Below, piece by piece: positions 34,477-43,555 of a stretch of 45,455 nucleotides of DNA. How positions within the stretch are numbered: position 1 is the stretch's first letter; every line of letters begins with the position of its first letter. Under the pieces are notes generated by a model that made no database searches, was not told where the DNA came from, and saw only the letters and a list, made by a program, of their open reading frames with translations. A program made the translations under genes and the position numbers. This stretch comes from JAVBSN01 sp031547045 (GTDB lineage Bacteria > Bacillota > Clostridia > Lachnospirales > Lachnospiraceae): assembly GCA_031547045.1 (NCBI GenBank), contig JAVBSN010000010.1, positions 1-45,455 on the forward strand. The letters are read 5' to 3'.

Positions 34477-36009
34477 ATGACAAATATAACTGGTTTAGAA
34501 CTAAACCATGATAAATATGCCGGTATTCTTGCTCATCCAACTTCCTTTCCAAGCCCTTATGGCATTGGTGATTTAGGAAAAGGTTCTTATGATTTTGTAG
34601 ATTTCCTTGAAAAATCAGGGCTTAACTTATGGCAAGTATTACCAATAGGACACACTGGATTTGGCGATTCGCCTTATCAACCATTTTCATCTTTTGCAGG
34701 GCAACCCCTAATTATTTCTATAGATGAATTAAAAAATTACGGATTATTATTAAATGAAGACCTCGATGATATGCCAGCATGGAATCCTGTTAACATTGAT
34801 TTTGGAACATTAATTGAATTTAAGACAGGGCTTCTTAAAAAAGCCTATTCTAGATTTATAGATAAAGATATTAATGATTCCTTTTCTAATAATGAAGAAC
34901 TTATGAAAGACTATGAAGATTACTGCACTAATACATCTTGGCTTTTTGATTATTCATTATTTATGGCGGCTAAAGACTACCATCAAGGCGCACCTTGGTA
35001 TATGTGGGAGCCAACTCTAAAGAAGCCAACTGCAAAACAAAAGAAAGATTGGGCAACAAAATTATTCGAGGAAATGGGCTATTATAACTTTATTCAATTT
35101 CTTTTTCAAAAACAGTGGTTTGCTTTGAAAGAATATGCTAATAATAAAGGTATAAAGATTGTTGGTGATATACCAATATTTGTTGCTTTTGATAGTGTTG
35201 ATGTATGGTGCAACAAATCATTATTCCAATTAGATAAAGAGGGTTATCCGACTGTAGTTGCCGGTGTACCACCAGATTACTTTAGTGCTACTGGTCAATT
35301 ATGGGGCAACCCATTATATAAATGGAGCGAACATACTAAGACAGGTTATGCATGGTGGATTGAAAGAATTAAATACCAATTAACACTTGCTGACTTTATA
35401 AGAATAGATCATTTTAGAGCATTTGATTCATATTGGGCTATCCCTTATGGCGAAGAGACTGCTGTAAATGGTAAATGGGAAGAATCTCCTGGCATTAACT
35501 TCTTTACAACCCTTGAAGCTACTCTTGGTTATCATCTTCCAATTATTGCAGAAGATTTAGGTGAGATTGGTCAATCTGTAATAGATTTAAGAGATAAATT
35601 TGATTTACCCGGTATGAAGATTCTTCAATTTGGTTTTGAGAATCCAGAGGAAAACAACTTCCTTCCACATAATTTTGTTAGAAATTGTGTATGCTACACA
35701 GGTACTCACGACAATGACACTACTCTTGGCTGGTACAAAAATGCTTATGAATCTTCAAAGGATAAACTTAGAAGATACTTTAACACTGATGGTGGCGATG
35801 TGTGTTGGACATTAATCAGATCTTGTTTTTCTTCTGTAGCTAATATGGCTATTGTTCCAATGCAAGATGTATTAAACCTTGACTCATGGGCTAGATTTAA
35901 CACTCCTGGTATTGGAGAGGGCAACTGGTCTTGGAGATTTACTGATAATGATATGAATGATCAATTAGCAGCTCGATTATTTGAAACTGCTAAACTTTAT
36001 GGAAGATAG
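34477..36009 (+). CDS. malQ: 4-alpha-glucanotransferase (amylomaltase)
   Basis: A 510-residue cytoplasmic GH77 enzyme that transfers alpha-1,4-glucan segments between maltodextrins or glycogen. Signature blocks are YGIGDLGKGSYDFVDFLEKS near the N-terminus, QPFSSFAGQPLIIS, GDIPIFVAFDSVDVW and GVPPDYFSATGQLWGNP. The catalytic residues are the Asp of RIDHFRAFDSYWAIP, the Glu of IIAEDLG and the Asp of YTGTHDNDTTLGWY. Length is normal. AGGAGG precedes the ATG. plsC follows after eight bases, so the two are co-transcribed, though unrelated in function. Confidence 0.96.
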   Translation: MTNITGLELNHDKYAGILAHPTSFPSPYGIGDLGKGSYDFVDFLEKSGLNLWQVLPIGHTGFGDSPYQPFSSFAGQPLIISIDELKNYGLLLNEDLDDMPAWNPVNIDFGTLIEFKTGLLKKAYSRFIDKDINDSFSNNEELMKDYEDYCTNTSWLFDYSLFMAAKDYHQGAPWYMWEPTLKKPTAKQKKDWATKLFEEMGYYNFIQFLFQKQWFALKEYANNKGIKIVGDIPIFVAFDSVDVWCNKSLFQLDKEGYPTVVAGVPPDYFSATGQLWGNPLYKWSEHTKTGYAWWIERIKYQLTLADFIRIDHFRAFDSYWAIPYGEETAVNGKWEESPGINFFTTLEATLGYHLPIIAEDLGEIGQSVIDLRDKFDLPGMKILQFGFENPEENNFLPHNFVRNCVCYTGTHDNDTTLGWYKNAYESSKDKLRRYFNTDGGDVCWTLIRSCFSSVANMAIVPMQDVLNLDSWARFNTPGIGEGNWSWRFTDNDMNDQLAARLFETAKLYGR

Positions 36010-36017
36010 GTGATTTT

Positions 36018-36752
36018 ATGACATTTAGGACCTTTTTAGTTCTTGGTTTTTTAGGATTATTTTTAGTTTTTTCTATGCCCTTACATCTTGTTGTATGGTT
36101 AATAGGCAAGAAAAACCCTACAAAGAAATGGAGTATTTCTCACAAAGTTATACACTGGGCCTTTGAATCTTGTATATTTTTTAATAGTGTAAAACTTGAA
36201 GTTATTAATCATGATGTTATTCCTGATAATGAACCTGTATTATTTACTCCAAATCATAGAAGCTATTGGGATATATTATGTGTTCACAATGCAATTAAGA
36301 AACCTGTTGGTTTTGTAGCAAAAATAGAAATGTATAAATATCCTTTTCTTAAATGGTGGATGCAAGACATAGGTTGCATATTCTTAGATAGAGATAATCC
36401 TCGTGAAGGTCTTAAGACAATTAAGCAGGGAGCTGAATACCTTAAATTAGGTCATAATATGGTTCTATGCCCTGAGGGCACAAGAAATCAAAAAGATGAA
36501 ATGCTTCCATTTAAAGAAGGTAGTCTTAAGATGGCTGAAAAGTCTGGATGTAAAGTTATTCCTGTAGCTATTATAGGAACTGATGACCTTATGGAGAATC
36601 TAGGCAAATTTAGAATGAAAAAAGGTCCTGTTAAGATTATTTTTGGTGAGCCAATTAATTTAAAGACTGATATTCCTGAAGAATACAAAAAACGTTCGGC
36701 TGCATATGTACAGACTAAAGTTCAAGCTATGTTAGATGAATATAGAAACTAA
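36018..36752 (+). CDS. plsC: 1-acyl-glycerol-3-phosphate acyltransferase
   Basis: A 244-residue membrane-associated acyltransferase that makes phosphatidic acid from lysophosphatidate. An N-terminal membrane segment (about 5-25) is followed by the HX4D motif NHRSYWD. Next come GFVAKIEMYKYPFLKWWMQ, IFLDRDNPREGLKTIKQGA, the PEGTRN block and VIPVAIIGT. All match the PlsC family, and the length is normal. The start lies eight bases after malQ, with GGTGATTTT as a weak site, so translation is probably coupled. Confidence 0.93.
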   Translation: MTFRTFLVLGFLGLFLVFSMPLHLVVWLIGKKNPTKKWSISHKVIHWAFESCIFFNSVKLEVINHDVIPDNEPVLFTPNHRSYWDILCVHNAIKKPVGFVAKIEMYKYPFLKWWMQDIGCIFLDRDNPREGLKTIKQGAEYLKLGHNMVLCPEGTRNQKDEMLPFKEGSLKMAEKSGCKVIPVAIIGTDDLMENLGKFRMKKGPVKIIFGEPINLKTDIPEEYKKRSAAYVQTKVQAMLDEYRN

Positions 36753-36836
36753 ATTTTATAATATACACTCTTTGCAAATGCAATAAAAAATGCTAGAATG
36801 ATTACTTAGATAATAATATAAAGGAGGTACATATTT

Positions 36837-37364
36837 ATGACTGGATGGCAGATTGCCTTATTAATCACTGCAATTGCTATGATTATACTAATTGTTTTAT
36901 ATATAGTCGGAAACAAACTTCAGAAAAAGCAAATGTCACAAAAGGAGCAACTTGAAGCTGCTGCTCAACCTATGACAATGTTTATTATAAGTAAGAAAGT
37001 TATGAAGATGAAGGAAGCGGGTCTTCCAAAAGCAGTATTGGAACAGACACCAAAGCGTATGCACAATTCAAAACTTCCTATTGTTAAAGCAAAGATAGGT
37101 CCTCAAATCATGAATCTTATTTGTGATGAATCTATTTTTGATGAGCTTCCTACTAAAGGTGAAGTTAAAGCAATGGTAAGTGGTATTTACGTAGTTAGTG
37201 TTAAAAATGTTCGTGGAAAAGTTGAAGCTGCTCCTAAAAAAGGTTTACGTTCAAAGATGCGCGGAAAACAAAAAGAGTATCAAGCAATGTATGTTGCAGA
37301 GGAAAAAGCTAAGGCAGAAAAAAAAGCTACTAAAGAATCCAAAAAGGCTAAAAAGACTAAATAA
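36837..37364 (+). CDS. Hypothetical membrane protein with Lys-rich tail
   Basis: A 175-residue protein of no recognised family. One membrane segment (about 5-26) at the N-terminus, probably with the rest in the cytoplasm. The middle (40-130) contains short beta and helix-like segments (KLPIVKAKIGPQIMNLICDE). The last 25 residues are almost wholly Lys, Ala and Glu, a possible helix or nucleic-acid or membrane contact. AAGGAGG precedes the ATG. It is monocistronic with its own terminator. Its function is unknown to me. Confidence 0.8.
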   Translation: MTGWQIALLITAIAMIILIVLYIVGNKLQKKQMSQKEQLEAAAQPMTMFIISKKVMKMKEAGLPKAVLEQTPKRMHNSKLPIVKAKIGPQIMNLICDESIFDELPTKGEVKAMVSGIYVVSVKNVRGKVEAAPKKGLRSKMRGKQKEYQAMYVAEEKAKAEKKATKESKKAKKTK

Positions 37365-37403
37365 TTTTCCTTTCTTGTCTTTACAGAACAATATTAAATA
37401 TTT

Positions 37404-37447
37404 GAAACGTAATTTCTTTTTAATGAAGAATTGCGTTTCTTTTTTAT
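37404..37447 (+). terminator. Terminator of the Lys-rich membrane-protein gene
   Basis: GAAACGTAATTTCTT (37404-37418) and GAAGAATTGCGTTTC (37425-37439) form a long stem with one mismatch, followed by TTTTTT. Confidence 0.9.
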
Positions 37448-37523
37448 TATTTTATTCCATATATTGACATATTATAGCAATGTGTGCTAAACTACACATA
37501 TCATATTTAAAAAGGAGATTTTT

Positions 37524-39173
37524 ATGACTAATTCAATAGACTGTTCCAACATTAATACACATTGGCAAGACGACTTTTATTTTTGCGAAGAAAAAATCAT
37601 ATCTACACTAACACAGCTTTGGGGTTGTAATCATGATTTAATGTTTTATGGAACAATGAACTTTTCATATACAAAGAACGATGGAGATAAATGCATTGGT
37701 AATAGAATAGGAGTTCATTATTTAGATTTAACGGATTTTCTAAATACTTATCAGGGTGTATCTATTAATAAGATTAACAAAACCAACACTGATTATTCAC
37801 CAACAGATATATATAACCTATGCAAAGAAAGTGTAAGTCAAGGCATACCCGTTGCAATAGGCCTAGATAACTCATTATCAATTTGGAATACTATACCAGG
37901 AGAAGAAAACATTAATATTCTTCCTCTTCTAGTTGTTGGAATCAACAAAGATCAAAGTGTTAATTTAATTAATTTTCACGAACTAGGAAGTACTATTAAT
38001 ATTTCAAAAAAATCATTTTTAAAAAGTTATCAATGGTATGCCTCTTTTTCTAAGGAAGATACTGTAAAGGATATTGATTTATATGAAATCCTAGATAGAA
38101 TATGTCTGATTCAAAAATTAGACACACCTGTAACTAATGGGTGCGATGAATACTTTTCTAAGTTTCCAAACCTAAGCGAACAAGTCACATCATATTCCTA
38201 TACTAATAACCATAATTGGTACAAGGAAATGTTACAGCTTGCTGATGATGTTTTAGATATGGATTTACGAACTGAAGTGCAAGGTCATAAAAGTGTATTA
38301 TTTGTTCCATTTTATTTTGATTTATTAGTGTTATATCGAAGTCGACTTGTTTTTACAAAGGCATTAACTTACTTAAATAATTATTTTAACTTTAATATTT
38401 TTGATGAAATAATTAATAAGGCCATGATTTCATCTTCTAAATGGAATTATTTGCGAATGCTTTTTGCAAACAGTTATCATAATAATAGTTTGTATACTGA
38501 AACGAAAATAGTAATGTCTAAATTAATTAAAGAAATAGCTGAATATGAATACAGCTTAAATGCTGATTTAGAGCTATTAAGAAACAAATATAACCCTGAG
38601 CAGTCAAATTCTACTTTCAGTATGATTGATTTATCTGATTACCATAATCATGTATTATTTAATTCTAATATTCCTAAAGATTCGGATATTAGAATTATAC
38701 ATAATAGATATTATTATGAAGGTGATGTACCCTTTGGAACAGTATACGATTTACAAGATGAACATTTTACATTTCCAACTCTTACAGAACATGGCGACAG
38801 TGTTGTCTGCATAGGTCAACAGATAAATGTAGAAAAGGATACATACTCCTCTATCACATTTATAGGCTCCGCCCTGTATAATGAAATGGTATATGATTAT
38901 ATAACCATTAATTATACCGACGGTTCTAAAGAAAGAATTTGTCTAGGATTTAATGGTTGGAATCATAACGAATATGATATTGATACTTCTCCAAAGAAAG
39001 TAGTTTGGGAAGGAAAGGTTCTAAAGCGAAAAGTTAATGACGAATCACAAAGGGTTAGAGTTGCTAACATATATAGCAAAACAATTAATTTTTCAAGGGA
39101 AGGCATAATTTCTAGTATATCACTTCCAATTAATTCCTTCTTAAGTATTATCGCTATAACTTTAAATAAATAA
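37524..39173 (+). CDS. BtrH_N-like protein with C-terminal jelly-roll-like domain
   Basis: A 549-residue soluble protein without signal peptide. Residues 1-170 look like the BtrH_N (papain-like) fold: the cysteine helix FCEEKIISTLTQLWG with C21, the pair QGIPVAIGLD, and ILPLLVVGINKDQSVNLINF. In BtrH_N the last strand normally has His at the start (H-x-V-V-V); here it is Pro or Leu, so the fold may be inactive as an enzyme. Residues 180-360 are helical. Residues 380-549 have a beta-rich pattern, GQQINVEKDTYSSITFIGSA and YTDGSKERICLGFNGW, like jelly-roll modules of glycosidases. It is followed by a glycosyltransferase 56 bases on. BtrH relatives transfer acyl groups in natural-product pathways. 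Function not known. Confidence 0.65.
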   Translation: MTNSIDCSNINTHWQDDFYFCEEKIISTLTQLWGCNHDLMFYGTMNFSYTKNDGDKCIGNRIGVHYLDLTDFLNTYQGVSINKINKTNTDYSPTDIYNLCKESVSQGIPVAIGLDNSLSIWNTIPGEENINILPLLVVGINKDQSVNLINFHELGSTINISKKSFLKSYQWYASFSKEDTVKDIDLYEILDRICLIQKLDTPVTNGCDEYFSKFPNLSEQVTSYSYTNNHNWYKEMLQLADDVLDMDLRTEVQGHKSVLFVPFYFDLLVLYRSRLVFTKALTYLNNYFNFNIFDEIINKAMISSSKWNYLRMLFANSYHNNSLYTETKIVMSKLIKEIAEYEYSLNADLELLRNKYNPEQSNSTFSMIDLSDYHNHVLFNSNIPKDSDIRIIHNRYYYEGDVPFGTVYDLQDEHFTFPTLTEHGDSVVCIGQQINVEKDTYSSITFIGSALYNEMVYDYITINYTDGSKERICLGFNGWNHNEYDIDTSPKKVVWEGKVLKRKVNDESQRVRVANIYSKTINFSREGIISSISLPINSFLSIIAITLNK

Positions 39174-39229
39174 TTACTTAATATATTTTAAAATTAAATA
39201 GTAAAACAATTAATAGGAGGTTTTTTATA

Positions 39230-40306
39230 ATGAATAAAAACGCAATATGCACCATCGTTTCACTAAATTATTTTGCTCAGGCAAAAAGCCTTTTGGATAG
39301 CATTAACAAACACAACAAGAATATTGATTTATATGTTCTTATTGTTGATAAAGTATCTGAAGATATAAAATCTAAGCTAGAGTCAAATTGCGACTTTCCT
39401 ATGAAGGTAAATTATATATTTGACTTAGGAATTGACAATGTTGAAAGCATGGCATTTAAGTATGATTTAGTAGAATTTAACACTGCCCTTAAGCCATATT
39501 ATCTAGAGTGGATTCTTGATACTTATAACTATAGCAGCATTACATATCTAGACTCTGATATACTAATATTTAATAGTTTGGATGATATGTATAAATTATT
39601 AGAAGATTATTCAATTATTATTACTCCTCACTTAGCCAATGGCAAAGAAGATAGGGATACTGAAATTTCTAAAATTGATGATTTTCTTCAATACGGAGTG
39701 TATAACCTAGGTTATATCTCTATTAAAAATGACAAAAACGGAAGAGAGTTAATATCATGGTGGAGAGAAAAATTATTTGATAAATGCTTCCTATCATCTG
39801 AAGATTTTCTTGCGTGGGATCAAAAATGGATGGACTTTGCCCCTGCATTATTTAAATCAGTATATGTATTAAAAGATCCTGGATACAATGTTGCATTCTG
39901 GAATATTCAAAATCGCTTTATAAGCAAGATAGATGATGAATACTATGTAAATGATAAACACAAATTAATCTTCTATCATTTTAGCCACTATCGATTAAGC
40001 AGACCTGATAGAATTGCTGCTTTAGAGCAAGAAGAACGTTGCATTAGAATTGATGATAGACCTGATTTAAAAGAATTATTTCAATACTATTATGACAATG
40101 TTATAAAAATGGAATATGAATATTATAGTACACTTTCTTACGGTTTCTCATCTTTTGATAATGGAGAAAAGATTGAAAAAGCATATAGGGATATGTATAA
40201 CGATATACTTAACAGAGCAAGAAAATATGGTAATCCATTTGTAAGTTCAAAGGAGAATAGTTTCTACGACTTTATTAAAAAAGAAGACACATTAAAATAT
40301 ATATAG
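39230..40306 (+). CDS. GT8-like glycosyltransferase
   Basis: A 358-residue cytoplasmic or membrane-associated glycosyltransferase with a GT-A fold. The N-terminus AICTIVSLNYFAQAKSLLDS and the metal-binding DXD in ITYLDSDILIF (about residue 105) are typical of GT8-like enzymes. Later blocks are YNLGYISIKND, WDQKWMDFAPALF and DPGYNVAFWNI, with a His-containing FYHFSHYR, as in bacterial sugar transferases of cell-wall or exopolysaccharide clusters. AGGAGG precedes the ATG. The upstream gene and the small membrane protein at 40321 share its direction, so the three may be an operon. Acceptor and donor are unknown. Confidence 0.85.
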   Translation: MNKNAICTIVSLNYFAQAKSLLDSINKHNKNIDLYVLIVDKVSEDIKSKLESNCDFPMKVNYIFDLGIDNVESMAFKYDLVEFNTALKPYYLEWILDTYNYSSITYLDSDILIFNSLDDMYKLLEDYSIIITPHLANGKEDRDTEISKIDDFLQYGVYNLGYISIKNDKNGRELISWWREKLFDKCFLSSEDFLAWDQKWMDFAPALFKSVYVLKDPGYNVAFWNIQNRFISKIDDEYYVNDKHKLIFYHFSHYRLSRPDRIAALEQEERCIRIDDRPDLKELFQYYYDNVIKMEYEYYSTLSYGFSSFDNGEKIEKAYRDMYNDILNRARKYGNPFVSSKENSFYDFIKKEDTLKYI

Positions 40307-40320
40307 AAATTTGAGGTGCA

Positions 40321-40584
40321 TTGTGTCAAAATGAGTACAGCAAAAAACAACATTACAGATATATTATGCCACATATTCTTATCTTTGCAATTCCCTTATT
40401 TATAAGTTGCTTATATAGCCTAATTGTTGGTTTATCTGTTGGTCTAAATAATGAATTTGGAATAGTTGTAGCTAGAGTTCTTGGTTTTAAAGATACTAAG
40501 AAGTTTAAAAATACTGTAGCAATTATACTTGTTTTTGACATATGCATCTCTATATTGTTTTGGAGTATTAGAAAAAAGTTATAG
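40321..40584 (+). CDS. Small membrane protein, TTG start
   Basis: An 87-residue protein with two strong hydrophobic segments (about 17-40 and 63-80) and a basic C-terminus IRKKL. No family recognised. TTG at 40321 is the start best placed after GAGGTG; the next ATG at 40366 would give 72 residues and lacks a site. It lies 14 bases after the glycosyltransferase. It overlaps the convergent methyltransferase stop by six bases. Confidence 0.5.
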   Translation: MCQNEYSKKQHYRYIMPHILIFAIPLFISCLYSLIVGLSVGLNNEFGIVVARVLGFKDTKKFKNTVAIILVFDICISILFWSIRKKL

Positions 40585-41184
40585 ATAATTTTTGTATACA
40601 TGTATTTTCTCATAATAGTCATACTCATATTCAGGAAGTCTAATTAACCTATATAGAGAATATCCTCTATCTCCTAATAACATTCTATATTCTTCCGTAG
40701 CATGATATAATATTATTGTTATCATTCTAGGGTGTTGGTTAAGAGACAATTCTATTTTATCCATAATTATATTAAATATATTTTCACTAAAAGGATTAAA
40801 CAGATAAAATACATTATCCTCAGGTTGAATATCATAATCCTCTGCTTTGCCACGTATTGTTTCTATTTCTTCTTCTCTTCCATGAAACCTAGCTGAGTAA
40901 TAAGCCTTATTATCAAGCAACTTCTCATATACCTCTTCATCTGCTTCTATACCTGTTACTCTACATAAAAATCTTTGGTTACAATAAAACATTACTCTCC
41001 CAAGTCCACATCCAAAATCCACTAACTTATCTGTTGGTTTTAACTCAAATTCCTCAAATAATGAAACTAGCCCACTATAAGAAGTGGGCTCATATATATT
41101 ATAATCTTCATTATCATTAAATGTATATACTTTTCCTGTAGTAGCGATTCCTAAAAATCCCTCATGTATTTTCTCTTGGTTCAT
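40579..41184 (-). CDS. Class I SAM-dependent methyltransferase
   Basis: A 201-residue methyltransferase. Motif I is LVDFGCGLGRVMFYC (about residues 55-69), followed by VTGIEADEEVYEKL and the strand EDNVFYLFNPFSE that fixes the catalytic pocket. The target is unknown. It is the last gene of the metG-ddl-murI-DUF1934 run, 35 bases after the DUF1934 gene, and its stop overlaps the convergent small membrane gene. Length is normal for this class of small methyltransferases. Confidence 0.88.
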   Translation of the reverse strand: MNQEKIHEGFLGIATTGKVYTFNDNEDYNIYEPTSYSGLVSLFEEFELKPTDKLVDFGCGLGRVMFYCNQRFLCRVTGIEADEEVYEKLLDNKAYYSARFHGREEEIETIRGKAEDYDIQPEDNVFYLFNPFSENIFNIIMDKIELSLNQHPRMITIILYHATEEYRMLLGDRGYSLYRLIRLPEYEYDYYEKIHVYKNYL

Positions 41185-41219
41185 TATAACTCCATATTAT
41201 TAAAATACTTTATATTAGT

Positions 41220-41642
41220 TTATCCAATCGACTCTATTCTAATACTCACTCTATGTCCAGATGTAATATTTTCATTAAAAGTTAATTCATAATCAATATC
41301 AATATCGATCATATTATCTAAAATACTGTGCTTATATGCTTTTGTATTTATATCTATGTTCATTAACCCCATTACTGTTTTATATTCTGTAGAATGGTCA
41401 TTGTTAACATCAAACTTCATCATTGATGCCGTTTCTCCTCTATCAGACATTTCAACCTGACAAGAATCAAACTTTATCGTTTTCTTATATACTGTTTTAT
41501 CTGCAGGATCAGAATGTTCATAAAAACAATAATGTTTTCCATTCTTTTCGTAATAGATTCCAAGTCCTTTTATTTCTGTCTTATCTTCAATTCCATCTAT
41601 ATACTGAGTTCCAATAATATGTACCTGAACATTCTTCGTCAT
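41220..41642 (-). CDS. DUF1934 beta-barrel protein
   Basis: A 140-residue small beta-barrel protein of the DUF1934 family (YwiB-like). Characteristic stretches are VQVHIIGTQYIDGIEDKTEI near the N-terminus and ELTFNENITSGHRVSIRIE at the C-terminus. Function is unknown. It lies 18 bases after murI. Confidence 0.88.
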   Translation of the reverse strand: MTKNVQVHIIGTQYIDGIEDKTEIKGLGIYYEKNGKHYCFYEHSDPADKTVYKKTIKFDSCQVEMSDRGETASMMKFDVNNDHSTEYKTVMGLMNIDINTKAYKHSILDNMIDIDIDYELTFNENITSGHRVSIRIESIG

Positions 41643-41660
41643 TACTTATCCTCTCCAAGT

Positions 41661-42467
41661 CTAATATTTCTCAATATTTATTACTTCTGTTCCTGTTACA
41701 TGGCAAGGTAATACATTTTCTGCAAATGATATAAATTTATCAACACCATCACTTACATAATACTCATAATTAACTGCATGCTTATCAGTATTAAGTAACT
41801 CTTGTTCAGAAAGTAATTCTTTAAGACTCTTTGCCGTTTCATAAGCAGGATTAACTAAGTTAACCTTATCTCCCATAAACCTCTTAAGAGTATTTCTAAG
41901 TAAGGGGTAATGAGTACAGCCTAATATTAAAGAGTCTACATTATACTCCTTTATCTCATGAAGGTATCTGCTTACTATATCATCTGTAACTCTATCTTCA
42001 ATAAGCCCTTCTTCAACAAGAGGTACAAGTAAAGGACACGCCTTACCCACTACTGTAATATTAGGATTAATCTCTCTTAAATAATCTGTATAAATACCAG
42101 ATTTAATTGTAGCCTCAGTGGCTATTATACCTATATTATTTGTTACCGTAGTCTCTGCTGCCATCTTAGCACCAGGCATAACCACGCCAATAATAGGTAT
42201 ATCAAGTTCTTCTTCTATCTCATCAAGAGCAAGGGCACTTGCAGTATTACAAGCAACTACAATTGCCTTTACATTCTTGGTCCTAAGAAATCTTACTATT
42301 TGTTTTGAATATTTTAATACGGTCTGTTTTGATTTACTTCCATAAGGCACTCTGGCTGTATCACCAAAATACACTATATCTTCATTAGGTAATTGACGCA
42401 TAATTTCCCTTACAACCGTAAGTCCGCCAACGCCTGAATCAAACACACCTATCGGAGATTGTTTCAT
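41661..42467 (-). CDS. murI: Glutamate racemase
   Basis: A 268-residue cytoplasmic enzyme making D-glutamate for peptidoglycan. The two catalytic cysteines are seen in VACNTASALALDEIEE and LGCTHYPLLRNTLKRF. The N-terminus GVFDSGVGGLTVVREIMRQL and YFGDTARVPYGSKS complete the family pattern. Normal length. It follows ddl by 18 bases, so the two cell-wall D-amino-acid genes are co-transcribed. Confidence 0.96.
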   Translation of the reverse strand: MKQSPIGVFDSGVGGLTVVREIMRQLPNEDIVYFGDTARVPYGSKSKQTVLKYSKQIVRFLRTKNVKAIVVACNTASALALDEIEEELDIPIIGVVMPGAKMAAETTVTNNIGIIATEATIKSGIYTDYLREINPNITVVGKACPLLVPLVEEGLIEDRVTDDIVSRYLHEIKEYNVDSLILGCTHYPLLRNTLKRFMGDKVNLVNPAYETAKSLKELLSEQELLNTDKHAVNYEYYVSDGVDKFISFAENVLPCHVTGTEVINIEKY

Positions 42468-42485
42468 AATATCCTCTTTCTTAAA

Positions 42486-43541
42486 TTATACTCTTTGATA
42501 GCTACTTTCGATAAGTTTTTCTACTAGAGTTTCTATATCATATCCTTTTGCATTCCATAACATTGGATACATACTTATTGATGTAAATCCTGGCAATGTA
42601 TTTATCTCATTGAATACAACTCTATTTGTACCTTTTTCTAAGAAGAAGTCTACTCTTGATAATCCATGACCATCTACAGCTTTAAATATAGCTGTAGCCG
42701 CTTGTCTTATCTCTTCTTCTTTACCTTCTGGAAGTTCTGGGTTAATTACAGTTTTTGATTCTGCATTATTGTATTTTGCATCGTAATCATAGAATTCTGC
42801 TGCCGCAAGTACTTCTCCTATTCCTGATGCATCTACTTCATTACCACCATATACTGCACACTCAAGTTCTCTACCTATAATTGTTTCTTCCACAAGTATC
42901 TTACTATCTTCTATAGCAGCTATTTCTAGTGCTTTTACCAATTCTTCTCTGTTAGATGCTTTAGAAACACCCTTTGATGAACCTGCACAAGATGGCTTAA
43001 CAAATACAGGGTATGCTAGCTTATTTTCTACTCTAGCAATTGCCTCATCCATATCTGACAAATCACTTCGTCTAATACCTACATACTGTGCTTGGTTTAT
43101 TGAAAGTGTATCAACTATTATTTTTGTATACAACTTATCCATAGATACTGCTGAGGATAATACTCCACAACCTACATACGGAATGTCTGCCAGTTCAAAT
43201 AGTCCTTGAATAGTTCCATCTTCTCCATATAATCCATGAAGTACTGGAAATATAACATCAATTGATACACTGCTATAATTATTGTCTTCTAAAATAATTA
43301 ATTCTTTTTTTGTAGTGTCTGGTGATATTACTGCACTCTTTCTAGATTGCTTCCACTCACCATTCTTTATATCTGAAATGCTATCAACTAATAACCACTT
43401 TCCTTCTTTGGTAATACCAACTAAGGTTACGTTATATTTATCTGCATTAATGGCATTTGCAATAGTAACAACTGACATACATGATACATCATGCTCAGAA
43501 GATCTACCACCAAATATAACTACAATACTCTTCTTGCTCAT
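42486..43541 (-). CDS. ddl: D-alanine--D-alanine ligase
   Basis: A 351-residue ATP-grasp ligase joining two D-alanines for peptidoglycan. Blocks: VIFGGRSSEHDVSCMSV at the N-terminus, FPVLHGLYGEDGTIQGLFEL, the ATP-grasp stretch YPVFVKPSCAGSSKGVSK, LECAVYGG, and the metal site VDFFLEKGTNRVVFNEINTL with PGFTSISMYP. Length is normal. The start is 14 bases after metG stops; the order metG-ddl-murI suggests a housekeeping operon. Confidence 0.96.
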   Translation of the reverse strand: MSKKSIVVIFGGRSSEHDVSCMSVVTIANAINADKYNVTLVGITKEGKWLLVDSISDIKNGEWKQSRKSAVISPDTTKKELIILEDNNYSSVSIDVIFPVLHGLYGEDGTIQGLFELADIPYVGCGVLSSAVSMDKLYTKIIVDTLSINQAQYVGIRRSDLSDMDEAIARVENKLAYPVFVKPSCAGSSKGVSKASNREELVKALEIAAIEDSKILVEETIIGRELECAVYGGNEVDASGIGEVLAAAEFYDYDAKYNNAESKTVINPELPEGKEEEIRQAATAIFKAVDGHGLSRVDFFLEKGTNRVVFNEINTLPGFTSISMYPMLWNAKGYDIETLVEKLIESSYQRV

Positions 43542-43555
43542 ACTAAGTCGCCTCT

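Noticed and set aside
37198..37467. Lys/Leu-rich 89-codon plus-strand frame
   Set aside because: Out-of-frame reading of the Lys-rich tail region of the gene at 36837, running through its terminator.
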